A stretch of DNA of 64,000 nt from an uncultured Bacteroides sp. (GCA_937890825.1 CALADS010000010.1:1-64000), one strand, 5' to 3'. Shown: positions 33,236 through 42,322, counted from the stretch's first letter. Program-made: numbers and translations. The notes: generated from the letters alone by a model not told the origin.

Positions 33236-35182
33236 ATGACCAAGATAGATTCTAAAATACCGGAAGGACCGGTAGCTGAGAAATGGACCAACTATAAGGC
33301 TCATCAGAAATTAGTGAACCCCGCCAACAAACGTCGCCTCGATATCATCGTGGTAGGTACAGGTCTGGCTGGTGCCAGCGCTGCCGCTTCACTCGGTGAA
33401 ATGGGTTTCAGAGTATTTAACTTCTGCATCCAAGACTCTCCCCGTCGTGCTCACTCTATCGCAGCACAAGGTGGAATCAATGCTGCTAAGAATTATCAGA
33501 ACGATGGTGACTCTGTATACCGTCTGTTCTATGATACTGTAAAGGGTGGTGACTACCGTGCCCGTGAAGCAAACGTATATCGTTTGGCTGAAGTATCCAA
33601 CAACATCATTGACCAATGCGTGGCTCAGGGTGTTCCTTTTGCTCGTGAATATGGTGGCACTTTGGACAACCGTTCATTTGGTGGTGCACAGGTATCTCGT
33701 ACATTCTACGCTAAAGGCCAGACTGGTCAGCAGCTGCTGTTGGGTGCATACTCTGCACTGAGCCGCCAGGTAAACGTAGGTACAGTAAAACTCTACACAC
33801 GTTATGAAATGGAAGACGTGGTATTGGTAGACGGCCGTGCTCGCGGTATCATTGCCAAGAACCTCGTGACAGGTAAACTGGAACGCTTTTCTGCACACGC
33901 TGTAGTTATCGCTACCGGTGGTTACGGTAATGCTTACTTCCTTTCTACAAATGCTATGGCTTGTAACTGTTCTGCTGCCATGGCTTGCTATCGTAAGGGT
34001 GCCTGGTTTGCTAACCCCGCTTACGTACAGATTCACCCGACTTGTATCCCCGTACACGGTGACAAGCAGTCGAAACTGACTTTGATGTCAGAATCTCTGC
34101 GTAACGACGGTCGTATCTGGGTTCCGAAAAAATTGGAAGATGCCAAGAAATTGCAGGAAGGAACTCTGCAGGGTAAAGACATACCTGAAGAAGACCGCGA
34201 TTATTACTTGGAACGCCGCTATCCGGCATTCGGTAACTTGGTTCCGCGTGACGTGGCCAGCCGTGCTGCTAAAGAACGCTGCGACAAAGGTTATGGTGTC
34301 AACAATACCGGCTTGGCCGTATTCCTCGACTTCTCTGAAGCAATCAACCGCTTGGGCAAGGATGTAGTAGCACAGCGCTACGGTAACCTCTTCGATATGT
34401 ATGAAGAAATCACCGACGTTAGTCCGTACGAAAACCCGATGATGATTTATCCGGCTATCCACTACACCATGGGTGGTATCTGGGTAGACTATGAATTGAT
34501 GACTTCCATCAAGGGTCTGTTTGCTATCGGTGAATGTAACTTCTCTGACCACGGAGCTAACCGTCTGGGTGCTTCTGCTTTGATGCAAGGTCTGGCTGAC
34601 GGATACTTCGTATTGCCTTATACTATCCAGAACTATCTGGCCGATCAAATTACTGTTCCCCGCTTCTCTACAGACTTGCCTGAATTTGCAGCTGCAGAAA
34701 AAGCTGTTCAGGACAAGATTGACTGGATGATGAACATCAAGGGTAAAAAATCCGTAGATTCTATCCACAAAGAACTGGGTCATGTAATGTGGGAGTACGT
34801 AGGTATGGGACGTACAGCAGAAGGCCTGAAAGAAGGTCTGAAGAGATTGAAAGAAATACGCAAGGAATTCGAAACTCAGTTGTTTATCCCGGGCGAAAAA
34901 GAAGGTATGAACGTAGAACTCGACAAGGCTATCCGTCTGTACGACTTCATCACCATGGGTGAACTGATTGCTCACGATGCTTTGAACCGTAACGAAAGCT
35001 GCGGTGGCCACTTCCGTGAAGAATATCAGACAGAAGAAGGTGAAGCTAAGCGTGACGACGAAAACTTCTTCTATGTAGCTTGCTGGGAATACCAAGGTTC
35101 TGACGAAAAAGAGCCTGTATTGCTGAAAGAACCGTTGGTTTACGAAGCAATCAAGGTACAGACTCGTAACTACAAGAGCTAA
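33236..35182 (+). CDS. sdhA: fumarate reductase/succinate dehydrogenase flavoprotein subunit, 648 aa
   Basis: The catalytic FAD subunit. The FAD dinucleotide motif is VVGTGLAGASAAASLGEMG (about residues 39-57); the FAD-attachment histidine lies in SPRRAHSIAAQGGINAAKNY; the substrate site includes HTCIPVHG-type and NPMMIYPAIHYTMGGIWVDY, and FAIGECNFSDHGANRLGASAL near residue 440. In anaerobic Bacteroides this enzyme reduces fumarate to succinate as the end of the fumarate branch. Codons are those of highly expressed genes. Length (648) matches the Wolinella-like type rather than the shorter E. coli enzymes. Confidence 0.96.
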   Translation: MTKIDSKIPEGPVAEKWTNYKAHQKLVNPANKRRLDIIVVGTGLAGASAAASLGEMGFRVFNFCIQDSPRRAHSIAAQGGINAAKNYQNDGDSVYRLFYDTVKGGDYRAREANVYRLAEVSNNIIDQCVAQGVPFAREYGGTLDNRSFGGAQVSRTFYAKGQTGQQLLLGAYSALSRQVNVGTVKLYTRYEMEDVVLVDGRARGIIAKNLVTGKLERFSAHAVVIATGGYGNAYFLSTNAMACNCSAAMACYRKGAWFANPAYVQIHPTCIPVHGDKQSKLTLMSESLRNDGRIWVPKKLEDAKKLQEGTLQGKDIPEEDRDYYLERRYPAFGNLVPRDVASRAAKERCDKGYGVNNTGLAVFLDFSEAINRLGKDVVAQRYGNLFDMYEEITDVSPYENPMMIYPAIHYTMGGIWVDYELMTSIKGLFAIGECNFSDHGANRLGASALMQGLADGYFVLPYTIQNYLADQITVPRFSTDLPEFAAAEKAVQDKIDWMMNIKGKKSVDSIHKELGHVMWEYVGMGRTAEGLKEGLKRLKEIRKEFETQLFIPGEKEGMNVELDKAIRLYDFITMGELIAHDALNRNESCGGHFREEYQTEEGEAKRDDENFFYVACWEYQGSDEKEPVLLKEPLVYEAIKVQTRNYKS

Positions 35183-35215
35183 TCGGGAAGTTGAACAATT
35201 AAAGAATTAAAGAAA

Positions 35216-35971
35216 ATGGATAAAAATATATCATTTACACTGAAGGTATGGCGCCAAAAAGGTCCTAAAGCAAAAGGCGCTTTCGAAACTTATCAGATGA
35301 AAGATATTCCGGGCGATACTTCTTTCTTGGAGATGCTCGATATCTTGAACGAACAGTTGATTTCTGAAGGTAAAGAACCGGTAGTATTCGACCACGACTG
35401 TCGCGAAGGTATTTGTGGTATGTGTTCTTTGTATATCAACGGACATCCGCACGGCCCGGCAACAGGTGCTACTACTTGTCAGATTTACATGCGTAGATTC
35501 AAAGATGGTGATACTATCACCGTAGAACCTTGGCGTTCTGCCGGTTTCCCGGTAATCAAAGACTTAATGGTAGACCGTACTGCTTATGACAAAATTATGC
35601 AGGCTGGCGGTTATGTAAGCGTTCGTACCGGTGCTCCTCAAGATGCCAACGCTATCTTGATTCCGAAGCCCATTGCAGACGAAGCTATGGATGCAGCCAG
35701 CTGTATCGGTTGCGGTGCTTGTGTAGCAGCTTGTAAAAACGGTTCTGCGATGTTGTTCGTATCTGCTAAAGTTAGCCAGTTGAACTTGCTGCCGCAAGGT
35801 AAGCCTGAAGCACTGCGTCGCGCTAAAGCCATGTTGAGCAAGATGGATGAACTGGGATTCGGTAACTGTACCAACACACGTGCATGTGAAGCTGAATGTC
35901 CGAAAAATGTTTCTATCAGCAACATTGCCCGCTTGAACCGCGATTTCATCATCGCTAAGTTGAAAGACTAA
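35216..35971 (+). CDS. sdhB: fumarate reductase/succinate dehydrogenase iron-sulfur subunit, 251 aa
   Basis: Carries the electron wires between heme and FAD. Cysteines for the [2Fe-2S] centre lie in CREGICGMCSLY and ATTCQ; those for the [4Fe-4S] and [3Fe-4S] centres in CIGCGACVAACKNGS and CTNTRACEAECPKNV. The protein is the normal size. It is the last gene of the operon, 33 bases after sdhA, and a terminator stands at 36006-36048. A short direct repeat (AATTAAAG twice) lies just before its start. Confidence 0.96.
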   Translation: MDKNISFTLKVWRQKGPKAKGAFETYQMKDIPGDTSFLEMLDILNEQLISEGKEPVVFDHDCREGICGMCSLYINGHPHGPATGATTCQIYMRRFKDGDTITVEPWRSAGFPVIKDLMVDRTAYDKIMQAGGYVSVRTGAPQDANAILIPKPIADEAMDAASCIGCGACVAACKNGSAMLFVSAKVSQLNLLPQGKPEALRRAKAMLSKMDELGFGNCTNTRACEAECPKNVSISNIARLNRDFIIAKLKD

Positions 35972-36005
35972 TTAGCCCTTTCTACATTTGATTAATATCA
36001 CCTGA

Positions 36006-36048
36006 GCTCTCCTGCCAGAAATCTCTCTGTGCAGGGGAGTTTTTTTCT
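36006..36048 (+). terminator. terminator of the sdhCAB operon
   Basis: CTC(T)CCTGC at 36007-36015 pairs with GCAGG(G)GAG at 36031-36039, followed by TTTTTTTCTT. Confidence 0.82.
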
Positions 36049-36185
36049 TATTGCAGCACAACTACAATTAATCCCTATACAGTGAATACTATCCCCCATT
36101 TCGCCACAGCAAAATGTCAAATTGTGTTCGAGAACGAGCTAGAATGTGAAACTAATTTAAACCAAGATATAAAAAAGCGGAATAC

Positions 36186-36292
36186 TTTGGAACTTATATC
36201 GGAAAGGAATATATTTGTGATGTGATTTTTTTCATAGTATTAGATTTAAGGTTAACAAAGGTTGGAGTACAGCGGTACTCCTTTTTTTATGT
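36186..36292 (+). ncRNA. candidate orphan small RNA, about 65 nt, with its own promoter and terminator
   Basis: A textbook Bacteroides promoter (TTTG 36186-36189, 20 bases, TATATTTG 36210-36217) is followed about 45 bases later by a hairpin GGAGTAC/GTACTCC (36264-36270 with 36275-36281) and seven T. No gene on the plus strand follows, and no credible ORF lies between. The expected transcript runs from about 36224 to 36288. It sits between the sdhCAB terminator and the convergent dprA stop. The parts are seen; transcription is inferred. Confidence 0.55.
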
Positions 36293-36294
36293 CG

Positions 36295-37410
36295 TTACAG
36301 CAAGTGATACATACCACCTACCAAAGCCTTTATCACCCCTTTCATTTCTAATTCGAAAAGCAAGCTACTCATCTTATGAATAGGCATATTGGCTTCTACC
36401 ACCAACGTATTGATGTGCAAATCACCCTGACGAGCCAAAATAGCTACTACGAGACTCTCCTCTTCTGTCAGTTCCGGAAACAATGAACGCTGCACTGCTG
36501 CAGGTCTTGCTTCTCCCCCCTCATCACACCAGCCCATAGCCTGCACAAAATCGGCAGCATTTTCTATCAACACTGCTTTATTATCGCGTATCAACTGATT
36601 ACAACCAACAGAAGCTACGTCCTTCACACGGCCAGGCACGGCAAAACAATCACGATGATAACCTTCAGCCAGTTCGGCAGTTATCAACGATCCCCCCTTA
36701 GCAGCCGACTCTACCACCACAGTTGCATCGCTCATACCCGCCACAATACGATTACGACTCACAAAATTATAACGGTCAGGATTAGTATCAGTCATAAACT
36801 CTGTCAGCAATCCACCATTGGCCAACATATCCACGGCAGTTTTACGATGCACATACGGATAAATCCGGTCTAATCCATGCGCCAAGACAGCAACAGTAGA
36901 AAGATGCTCGGCCAATGCCGCACGATGAGCATGAATATCAATGCCGTAGGCCAGTCCACTGACCACCATTGCATCGGGACATAAGGCCGCCAAATCGTGC
37001 ACAAAATCTGCACAAAACTGTTTACCATACTCCGAAGCCTGTCTGGTGCCGACCATCGCCACCACTTTCAGCTTATTCAGATTGGCATTTCCCTTGAAGA
37101 AAAGTGCAAGTGGGGCATCTTCGCAATCGCGCAACCGCGAAGGATAAGCCTCGTCATGAAACGTCAGACAAGTCAAATGGTTTTTCTCTACAAACTCCAG
37201 TTCGCGCTCTGCCCTGGCAAAAGCTGCTGCATCATCCAAGGCAGCTACTACTGCAGGTGATACGCCGGGTAGCCGTTCTGGTAGTTCCTTACGGTAGCGA
37301 AACACATCAACGGCACTTCCCATGCCCTCCACCAACCTTTTAGCTCCTATATGACCGATTCCAGAACAAAGCGTCAAGGCCAGGCAGCAAATCCGCTCAT
37401 CGTTGCACAT
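36295..37410 (-). CDS. dprA: DNA-processing protein DprA, 371 aa
   Basis: DprA binds incoming single-stranded DNA and loads RecA during natural transformation. The Rossmann-like core shows VAMVGTRQASEYGKQFC, VVSGLAYGIDIHAHRAAL, TVAVLAHGLDRIYPYVHR, GGLLTEF, and SRNRIVAGMSDATVVVESAAKGGSLITAELA, then GCNQLIRDNKAVL. An N-terminal helix-hairpin region and a C-terminal winged helix (MSSLLFELEMKGVIKALVGG) are present, so the protein is complete. The frame opens at 37437, but the ATG at 37410 leaves a 2-base gap after the thioesterase stop and gives the usual N-terminus (MCNDERICCLAL). Confidence 0.95.
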   Translation of the reverse strand: MCNDERICCLALTLCSGIGHIGAKRLVEGMGSAVDVFRYRKELPERLPGVSPAVVAALDDAAAFARAERELEFVEKNHLTCLTFHDEAYPSRLRDCEDAPLALFFKGNANLNKLKVVAMVGTRQASEYGKQFCADFVHDLAALCPDAMVVSGLAYGIDIHAHRAALAEHLSTVAVLAHGLDRIYPYVHRKTAVDMLANGGLLTEFMTDTNPDRYNFVSRNRIVAGMSDATVVVESAAKGGSLITAELAEGYHRDCFAVPGRVKDVASVGCNQLIRDNKAVLIENAADFVQAMGWCDEGGEARPAAVQRSLFPELTEEESLVVAILARQGDLHINTLVVEANMPIHKMSSLLFELEMKGVIKALVGGMYHLL

Positions 37411-37412
37411 AA

Positions 37413-37817
37413 CTATACCAGATATTGGGCAAACCATTCATCAAACAACACACTGTCCGAGAGCCGCCCGTTGACCACACATACCGTTTCTACCACCCCT
37501 TTCAAGCATACTTTATTATCACTCTTCCGAAAGATGTCCTGATAGAATACGTATTTAATTCCCTCTTTCTTGAGGTATAACTTACACACAAACTCGTCAC
37601 CGCTGCGCAGAGGAGTCTTGAAAGCCATATTGATACGCGCCACTACAGGATCCACCCCCTGCTCGTGCAGAGCAGCAAAGCTCACCCCTACACTATGCAA
37701 GAACTCATGCCGTGTATGCTCCAGATAATGCTGATAATTGGCATTATTCACAATACCTTGAAGGTCGCACTCATAATCACGAACCTTCATCTCCAAACTA
37801 AATATATAACCAGCCAC
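37413..37817 (-). CDS. hotdog-fold acyl-CoA thioesterase (YbgC/FadM type), 125-134 aa
   Basis: A single-domain 4-hydroxybenzoyl-CoA-thioesterase-like protein. The active-site segment VRDYECDLQGIVNNANYQHYLEHTRHEFL places the catalytic acidic residue and the HYLE helix as in the YbgC family. The start may be 37817 or the ATG at 37790 (MKVRDYE), which is closer to usual family N-termini. It precedes dprA by two bases and follows the U32 gene by 42 bases, so all three are likely one transcript. Substrate unknown. Confidence 0.88.
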   Translation of the reverse strand: MAGYIFSLEMKVRDYECDLQGIVNNANYQHYLEHTRHEFLHSVGVSFAALHEQGVDPVVARINMAFKTPLRSGDEFVCKLYLKKEGIKYVFYQDIFRKSDNKVCLKGVVETVCVVNGRLSDSVLFDEWFAQYLV

Positions 37818-37859
37818 TGTGAAAATAAAGAGTTGAAAAATGAGTATTATTTAATAAAA

Positions 37860-39149
37860 TTATCCCCGCTGTTTCTCCACATCGATGCCTTTGAAACGCT
37901 TCAGTTCTTCTACCGACACCAATTTATACAGTTTGTCGCTGGGGCGGATCTTCACCGACTTCATAGAGAAATGCTCTCCTTTATGAACCGTAGATACCGG
38001 CTTCAGATCCACTCTTGCCTCTTCCAATGTCAGATACTCTGCTCCGGTAGTAGGTCCCGTAATAAGCAGTTTATCGCCCACATTTACTTCGGCAGCCTCT
38101 ACCAGAAACTCGGCTACACCAATGTTACTGAAATACCGTATACCCTTACCTACATAAATCTTACGCTCTGTAGCAGCTGAACCATAATTCTTAGTCCATT
38201 CACCCAAGCGCTGTCCCAGATAATATCCGTCCCAGAATCCCCGGTTGAACACCGTCTTCAGCCGCTCATCCCAACCGGTAATCTTCTCATCCGTGAAGCT
38301 GCCATCCAAATACGCCCGGATAGCCTCCTTATAACATTCCACCACCGTACGTACATACTCTGGTCCACGAGCCCTACCTTCGATCTTAAATACCCGCACA
38401 CCGGCATCCAGCATCTTGTTCATAAAATGAATGGTCTTCAAGTCCTTAGGCGACATAATGTATTGGTTGTCCACTTCTAGTTCCACCTCTGTTTCTTTGT
38501 CGCGCACCGTATATGCCCTGCGGCATACCTGCATACAAGCACCCCGATTAGCCGAGTGATTCATTTCATGCAGCGATAAGTAACATTTGCCACTTACAGC
38601 CATACACAAGGCACCGTGACAGAACATTTCTATACGAATCTGCTTTCCACTAGGTCCGCAAATGTTTTCTTCACAGATGTGGCGATAGATTTCAGCCACC
38701 TGCTCCAGATTCAGTTCACGAGCCAGCACTACTACATCGGCAAACTGCGCATAGAAACGTAATGCCTCTACATTGCTGATATTCAGCTGTGTACTGAGAT
38801 GCACTTCCTGCCCTATCTGGCGTGCATAACTCATCACAGCCACATCGGCTGCTATGACAGCTGATATGCCAGCTTCCTTAGCTGCATCCACAATGGTGCG
38901 CATCAGTGGAATATCGTGATCGTAAATAATCGTATTCACCGTGAGATAACTCTTCATACCGTGTTCATCACACGTCCGTGCTATCTCTTTCAAATCATCA
39001 ATGGTAAACGTATTGGCCGAACGGGCCCGCATATTCAGGTTCTCAATGCCGAAATAAATAGAATCCGCCCCTGCCTGTATAGCTGCTGCCAGCGACTCTC
39101 GTGAGCCCACCGGAGCCATAATTTCAAAATCCTTGATTGTAAGACTCAT
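37860..39149 (-). CDS. U32-family protein, probable tRNA 5-hydroxyuridine synthase (TrhP-like), 429 aa
   Basis: Annotated in many genomes as a collagenase-like peptidase, but this family is now linked to RNA hydroxylation (TrhP, formerly YegQ, and RlhA). The N-terminal TIM-barrel part starts IMAPVGSRESLAAAIQAGADSIYFG. Cysteines that would hold an iron-sulfur cluster lie in EMFCHGALCMAVSGKCYLS and GACMQVCRR. The C-terminal extension contains GRARGPEYV and the short beta domain typical of the TrhP group. Prephenate is the hydroxyl-group source precursor in characterised members. First gene of the U32-thioesterase-dprA run. Confidence 0.85.
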   Translation of the reverse strand: MSLTIKDFEIMAPVGSRESLAAAIQAGADSIYFGIENLNMRARSANTFTIDDLKEIARTCDEHGMKSYLTVNTIIYDHDIPLMRTIVDAAKEAGISAVIAADVAVMSYARQIGQEVHLSTQLNISNVEALRFYAQFADVVVLARELNLEQVAEIYRHICEENICGPSGKQIRIEMFCHGALCMAVSGKCYLSLHEMNHSANRGACMQVCRRAYTVRDKETEVELEVDNQYIMSPKDLKTIHFMNKMLDAGVRVFKIEGRARGPEYVRTVVECYKEAIRAYLDGSFTDEKITGWDERLKTVFNRGFWDGYYLGQRLGEWTKNYGSAATERKIYVGKGIRYFSNIGVAEFLVEAAEVNVGDKLLITGPTTGAEYLTLEEARVDLKPVSTVHKGEHFSMKSVKIRPSDKLYKLVSVEELKRFKGIDVEKQRG

Positions 39150-39165
39150 ATAGTTAAACGACTAA

Positions 39166-39200
39166 TTTGATACAAAGATAGGGTTTTTTGGTTATTTTTG
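39166..39200. promoter_or_regulatory. divergent promoter boxes between the U32 gene and dusB
   Basis: On the plus strand TATTTTTG (39193-39200) with TTTG at 39166-39169 (spacer 23) precedes dusB. On the minus strand TATCTTTG (39180-39173) precedes the U32 gene, whose ATG is 24 bases away. The two promoters overlap. Confidence 0.5.
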
Positions 39201-39232
39201 CAGCGAAAAAAACATTTATTCCATTTTAAGAC

Positions 39233-40213
39233 ATGAAGATAGCCCACATAGACTTAGGACCTCATCCCATACTTCTGGCCCCGATGGAGGACGTTACCGA
39301 CCCAGCCTTCCGACTGATGTGCAAACGCTTTGGCGCCGACATGGTGTATACCGAATTTGTATCGGCCGATGCTTTGATTCGCTCTGTAAGCAAAACCGAA
39401 CAGAAATTGAACATCAGCGATGAAGAACGTCCGGTGGCTATCCAGATATACGGACGCGACACAGCAACCATGGTAGAAGCAGCCCGCATTGTAGAGCAAG
39501 CCCGTCCGGATATACTCGACATCAACTTCGGGTGCCCTGTGAAGCGCGTGGCCGGAAAAGGAGCAGGAGCCGGCATGCTGCAGAATATTCCGCTGATGCT
39601 AGAGATTACCCGTGCCGTGGTAGAAGCCGTAAAAATACCCGTTACAGTAAAAACACGCCTGGGATGGGATGCCAACAGCAAAATTATCCCTACCCTGGCC
39701 GAACAACTGCAAGATTGCGGCATCAGTGCCCTGACTATTCATGGACGTACGCGAGCTCAGATGTACACCGGTGAAGCCGACTGGACGCTGATAGGAGAAG
39801 TGAAAAACAATCCACGCATACACATTCCTATCATTGGCAACGGTGACATCACTACACCACAACGCGCTAAAGAATGCTTCGACCGCTATGGAGTAGATGC
39901 CATCATGATAGGCCGCGCCAGTTTCGGACGCCCCTGGATATTCAAAGAGGTGAAACATTACCTGGAAACCGGAGAAGAGCTGCCCCCACTCAGTGCCCAA
40001 TGGTGCATGGAGGTGCTTCGCCAAGAAGTGGAAGACAGCGTGAATCTGCTTGATGAAAGAAGGGGGATTCTACATGTACGCCGACATTTGGCAGCCAGCC
40101 CACTATTCAAAGGTATCCCCAACTTCCGCGATACCCGCATCGCCATGCTGCGCGCTGAAACCAAGGAAGAACTGTATGGAATATTTCAGGAAATTGAAAG
40201 CAAGTATTTTTGA
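39233..40213 (+). CDS. dusB: tRNA-dihydrouridine synthase DusB, 326 aa
   Basis: An FMN enzyme that reduces uridines in the tRNA D-loop. Seen: LLAPMEDVTDPAFRLMCKRFG at the start, YTEFVSADAL, the catalytic cysteine in DINFGCPVKRVAGKGAGAGML, VTVKTRLGWD, TIHGRTRAQMYTGEADW, PIIGNGDI and MIGRASFGRPWIFKEV. Full length, with the C-terminal helical RNA-binding domain. Transcribed alone, divergently from the U32 gene; it is notable that both are probable tRNA-uridine modifiers. Confidence 0.95.
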   Translation: MKIAHIDLGPHPILLAPMEDVTDPAFRLMCKRFGADMVYTEFVSADALIRSVSKTEQKLNISDEERPVAIQIYGRDTATMVEAARIVEQARPDILDINFGCPVKRVAGKGAGAGMLQNIPLMLEITRAVVEAVKIPVTVKTRLGWDANSKIIPTLAEQLQDCGISALTIHGRTRAQMYTGEADWTLIGEVKNNPRIHIPIIGNGDITTPQRAKECFDRYGVDAIMIGRASFGRPWIFKEVKHYLETGEELPPLSAQWCMEVLRQEVEDSVNLLDERRGILHVRRHLAASPLFKGIPNFRDTRIAMLRAETKEELYGIFQEIESKYF

Positions 40214-40409
40214 AACAACATTGAAGGTTTCACCATAAACACACTGATTATCAATGCATGAAAGGTGAAAGGTGAAAGATAGAGATGCAAGAAAAAGTAG
40301 ATAAACCATCAAGAATCCCAATGTACAAGATACGAGATGGAAGCTACTGGATACAGAACATCAAACATTGGATATGAAATAAAAACCTATGGAATTAACA
40401 GTGTTAAAG

Positions 40410-40462
40410 CTGGACTTTAGAAAGTTCTACTTATTGTAGAATTTTCTAAAGTCCAGTGTTTT
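40410..40462. repeat. long near-perfect hairpin, 21-bp stem
   Basis: Bases 40410-40430 pair with 40436-40456 across 21 positions with one G-U pair and a 5-base loop (TTATT). TGTTTTTG follows, so it may end dusB transcription, but the stem is far longer than other terminators here and starts almost 200 bases after the dusB stop. Confidence 0.75.
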
Positions 40463-40798
40463 TGACGTCCAATAGTAGTCTGTCATAATTTTAACATATC
40501 ACCTTTCATCATGTAATATACAAACACTAAAACACACACTTTTCCCCTTCTTTTTAACAATGGTAATGAACCTTCCCCCACAACTATCCTTCAAATCACA
40601 AGTGAAGTTCTCATACCCTTACGTTTAATATTCAAAAAATATATTTTCATTACAATTTATCACATAAATAACACATTTTACAATATACATTCATATATTT
40701 GAGGCATATTCATTACAAATACAAGATACAACCTCAACAGTAAGCCCCCTTCCTTCATATTTATACCCACAAGGCTACATGAAATCATTATTTATCCC

Positions 40799-40806
40799 TA
40801 CCTTTG
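40799..40806 (+). promoter_or_regulatory. -7 box for dgt
   Basis: TACCTTTG, 16 bases before the ATG at 40823. No clear -33 box, so the transcript start is uncertain. Confidence 0.4.
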
Positions 40807-40822
40807 CAGATATAAATAATGT

Positions 40823-42160
40823 ATGAACAATATGATGAATTGGAACACCCTGCTTTCTGCCAAACGATTCGGTCTGGAAGAATTTCACGAAGAACGCCAT
40901 GAAAACCGATCTGAATTTCAGCGCGATTATGACCGACTGATTTTTTCAGCTCCGTTCCGCCGTTTGCAAAGCAAAACACAAGTGTTTCCACTTCCGGGAA
41001 GCATCTTTGTACATAACCGACTGACACACAGCCTGGAGGTATCTTGCGTGGGGCGCTCGCTAGGCAACGATTTAGCAAAAGCCATCCTAAGCAGACAGCC
41101 GGAGCTGGCCGAGTCTTACCTACCCGAAATAGGAGCCATTGTATCGGCCGCCTGCCTGGCACACGACCTGGGAAACCCTCCCTTTGGCCATTCGGGCGAA
41201 CGGGCCATCTCTACCTTCTTCTCGGAAGGAAAGGGACAATCGCTCAAAGAAAAACTGACTGCCAGCCAATGGGAAGACCTGACACACTTTGAGGGAAATG
41301 CCAATGCTTTCCGACTGTTAACCCACCAATTTGAAGGACGACGGAAAGGGGGCTTCGTACTGACCTACCCCACCCTGGCCAGCATCGTGAAGTATCCATA
41401 TGCCTCCAGTCTGGCTGGCAATAAATCCAAATTTGGCTTCTTCACCACTGAAGAAGAGAGTTTCCGAAGAGTGGCCGATGAACTGGGGATGATAAAGCTA
41501 CAAGATAATCCACTGAAGTACGCCCGCCATCCGCTGGTGTATCTGGTAGAAGCTGCCGATGATATCTGTTACCAGATGATGGACTTAGAAGACGCCCATA
41601 AACTAAAGATTCTCAGTACGGAAGAAACCAAGGAACTGCTGCTTGCCTATTTCTCGGATGAGAAAAAAGCACACCGGCTGCAAACGCTGAAACTGGTGAC
41701 CGATGTGAACGAACAAATCGCTTACCTGCGCTCTTGCGTTATCGGTCTGCTCATCGGTGAATGTACTCAGGCCTTTATGAATCACGAAACCGAAATTCTG
41801 AACGGCACCTTTGAAGGAAGCCTCATCAAAGGCATCTCGCCCCTGCCAGCCAAAGCCTATAAGCACTCATCCGACGTGTCGTTCCAAAAAATTTATTGCT
41901 CGCGCGACGTATTAGACAACGAACTGGCCGGATTCCGCATCATTTCCACTCTGCTGAATTTAATGATAGAGGCGGTAAGCTCGCCCGAAAAAGTGTATTC
42001 CCAACTGCTCATTAACCGAGTTTCTAGCCAGTATAACATACGGGCACACTCTTTCTATGAACGCATACAAGCCGTATTGGACTATATTTCCGGCATGACC
42101 GATGTCTTTGCCCTAGACCTCTACCGCAAAATAAAGGGGAACAGCCTGCCGGCAGTATAA
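40823..42160 (+). CDS. dgt: dNTP triphosphohydrolase (dGTPase family), 445 aa
   Basis: Splits dGTP (or dNTPs generally) into deoxynucleoside and triphosphate. The HD-domain metal ligands are in HNRLTHSLEVSCVGRSLG (first His) and CLAHDLGNPPFGHSGE (HD pair). EGNANAFRLLTHQF and EAADDICYQMMDLEDAH, the later acidic metal ligand region, are present. The N-terminal motif FQRDYDRLIFSAPFRRLQSKTQVFPL is typical of the dGTPase type 1 family. Length fits. Roles in nucleotide pool control or phage resistance are known for relatives; nothing nearby suggests a defence island. Confidence 0.94.
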   Translation: MNNMMNWNTLLSAKRFGLEEFHEERHENRSEFQRDYDRLIFSAPFRRLQSKTQVFPLPGSIFVHNRLTHSLEVSCVGRSLGNDLAKAILSRQPELAESYLPEIGAIVSAACLAHDLGNPPFGHSGERAISTFFSEGKGQSLKEKLTASQWEDLTHFEGNANAFRLLTHQFEGRRKGGFVLTYPTLASIVKYPYASSLAGNKSKFGFFTTEEESFRRVADELGMIKLQDNPLKYARHPLVYLVEAADDICYQMMDLEDAHKLKILSTEETKELLLAYFSDEKKAHRLQTLKLVTDVNEQIAYLRSCVIGLLIGECTQAFMNHETEILNGTFEGSLIKGISPLPAKAYKHSSDVSFQKIYCSRDVLDNELAGFRIISTLLNLMIEAVSSPEKVYSQLLINRVSSQYNIRAHSFYERIQAVLDYISGMTDVFALDLYRKIKGNSLPAV

Positions 42161-42255
42161 TAAAGGATGGGAGATTTGACAATTTGACAGACTATAAAAG
42201 AAAAATAACGATAATAAAGGAAGTATAATCCACATAAATATTCCATGAAATATAT

Positions 42256-42286
42256 TTTGTTTTCAAAATGATAGTAGCTATCTTTG
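42256..42286 (+). promoter_or_regulatory. promoter of aspA
   Basis: TTTG (42256-42259), 19 bases, TATCTTTG (42279-42286), giving a leader of about 30 bases. An 8-base tandem duplication (ATTTGACA twice) stands upstream near 42176-42191. Confidence 0.72.
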
Positions 42287-42322
42287 TTCTTAAAGAAAGT
42301 CTAAACTTAAAAACTTACTATT

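Larger units (their letters stand above)
40214..40822. other. 609-base AT-rich non-coding region between dusB and dgt
   Basis: No credible ORF. It contains an imperfect 7-base tandem repeat (AAAGGTG, 40261-40274), an 11-base inverted pair (ATGAAAGGTGA 40258-40268 with TCACCTTTCAT 40499-40509) that frames the long hairpin at 40410-40456, then about 280 bases of AT-rich sequence with -7-like boxes TATATTTG (40694-40701) and TACCTTTG (40799-40806). It may hold a decayed mini-element; this is inference. Confidence 0.5.

Noticed and set aside
40490..40520. CATAATTTTAACATAT-like sequence as dif
   Set aside because: Half-site spacing is wrong and the region lies well beyond the skew transition.
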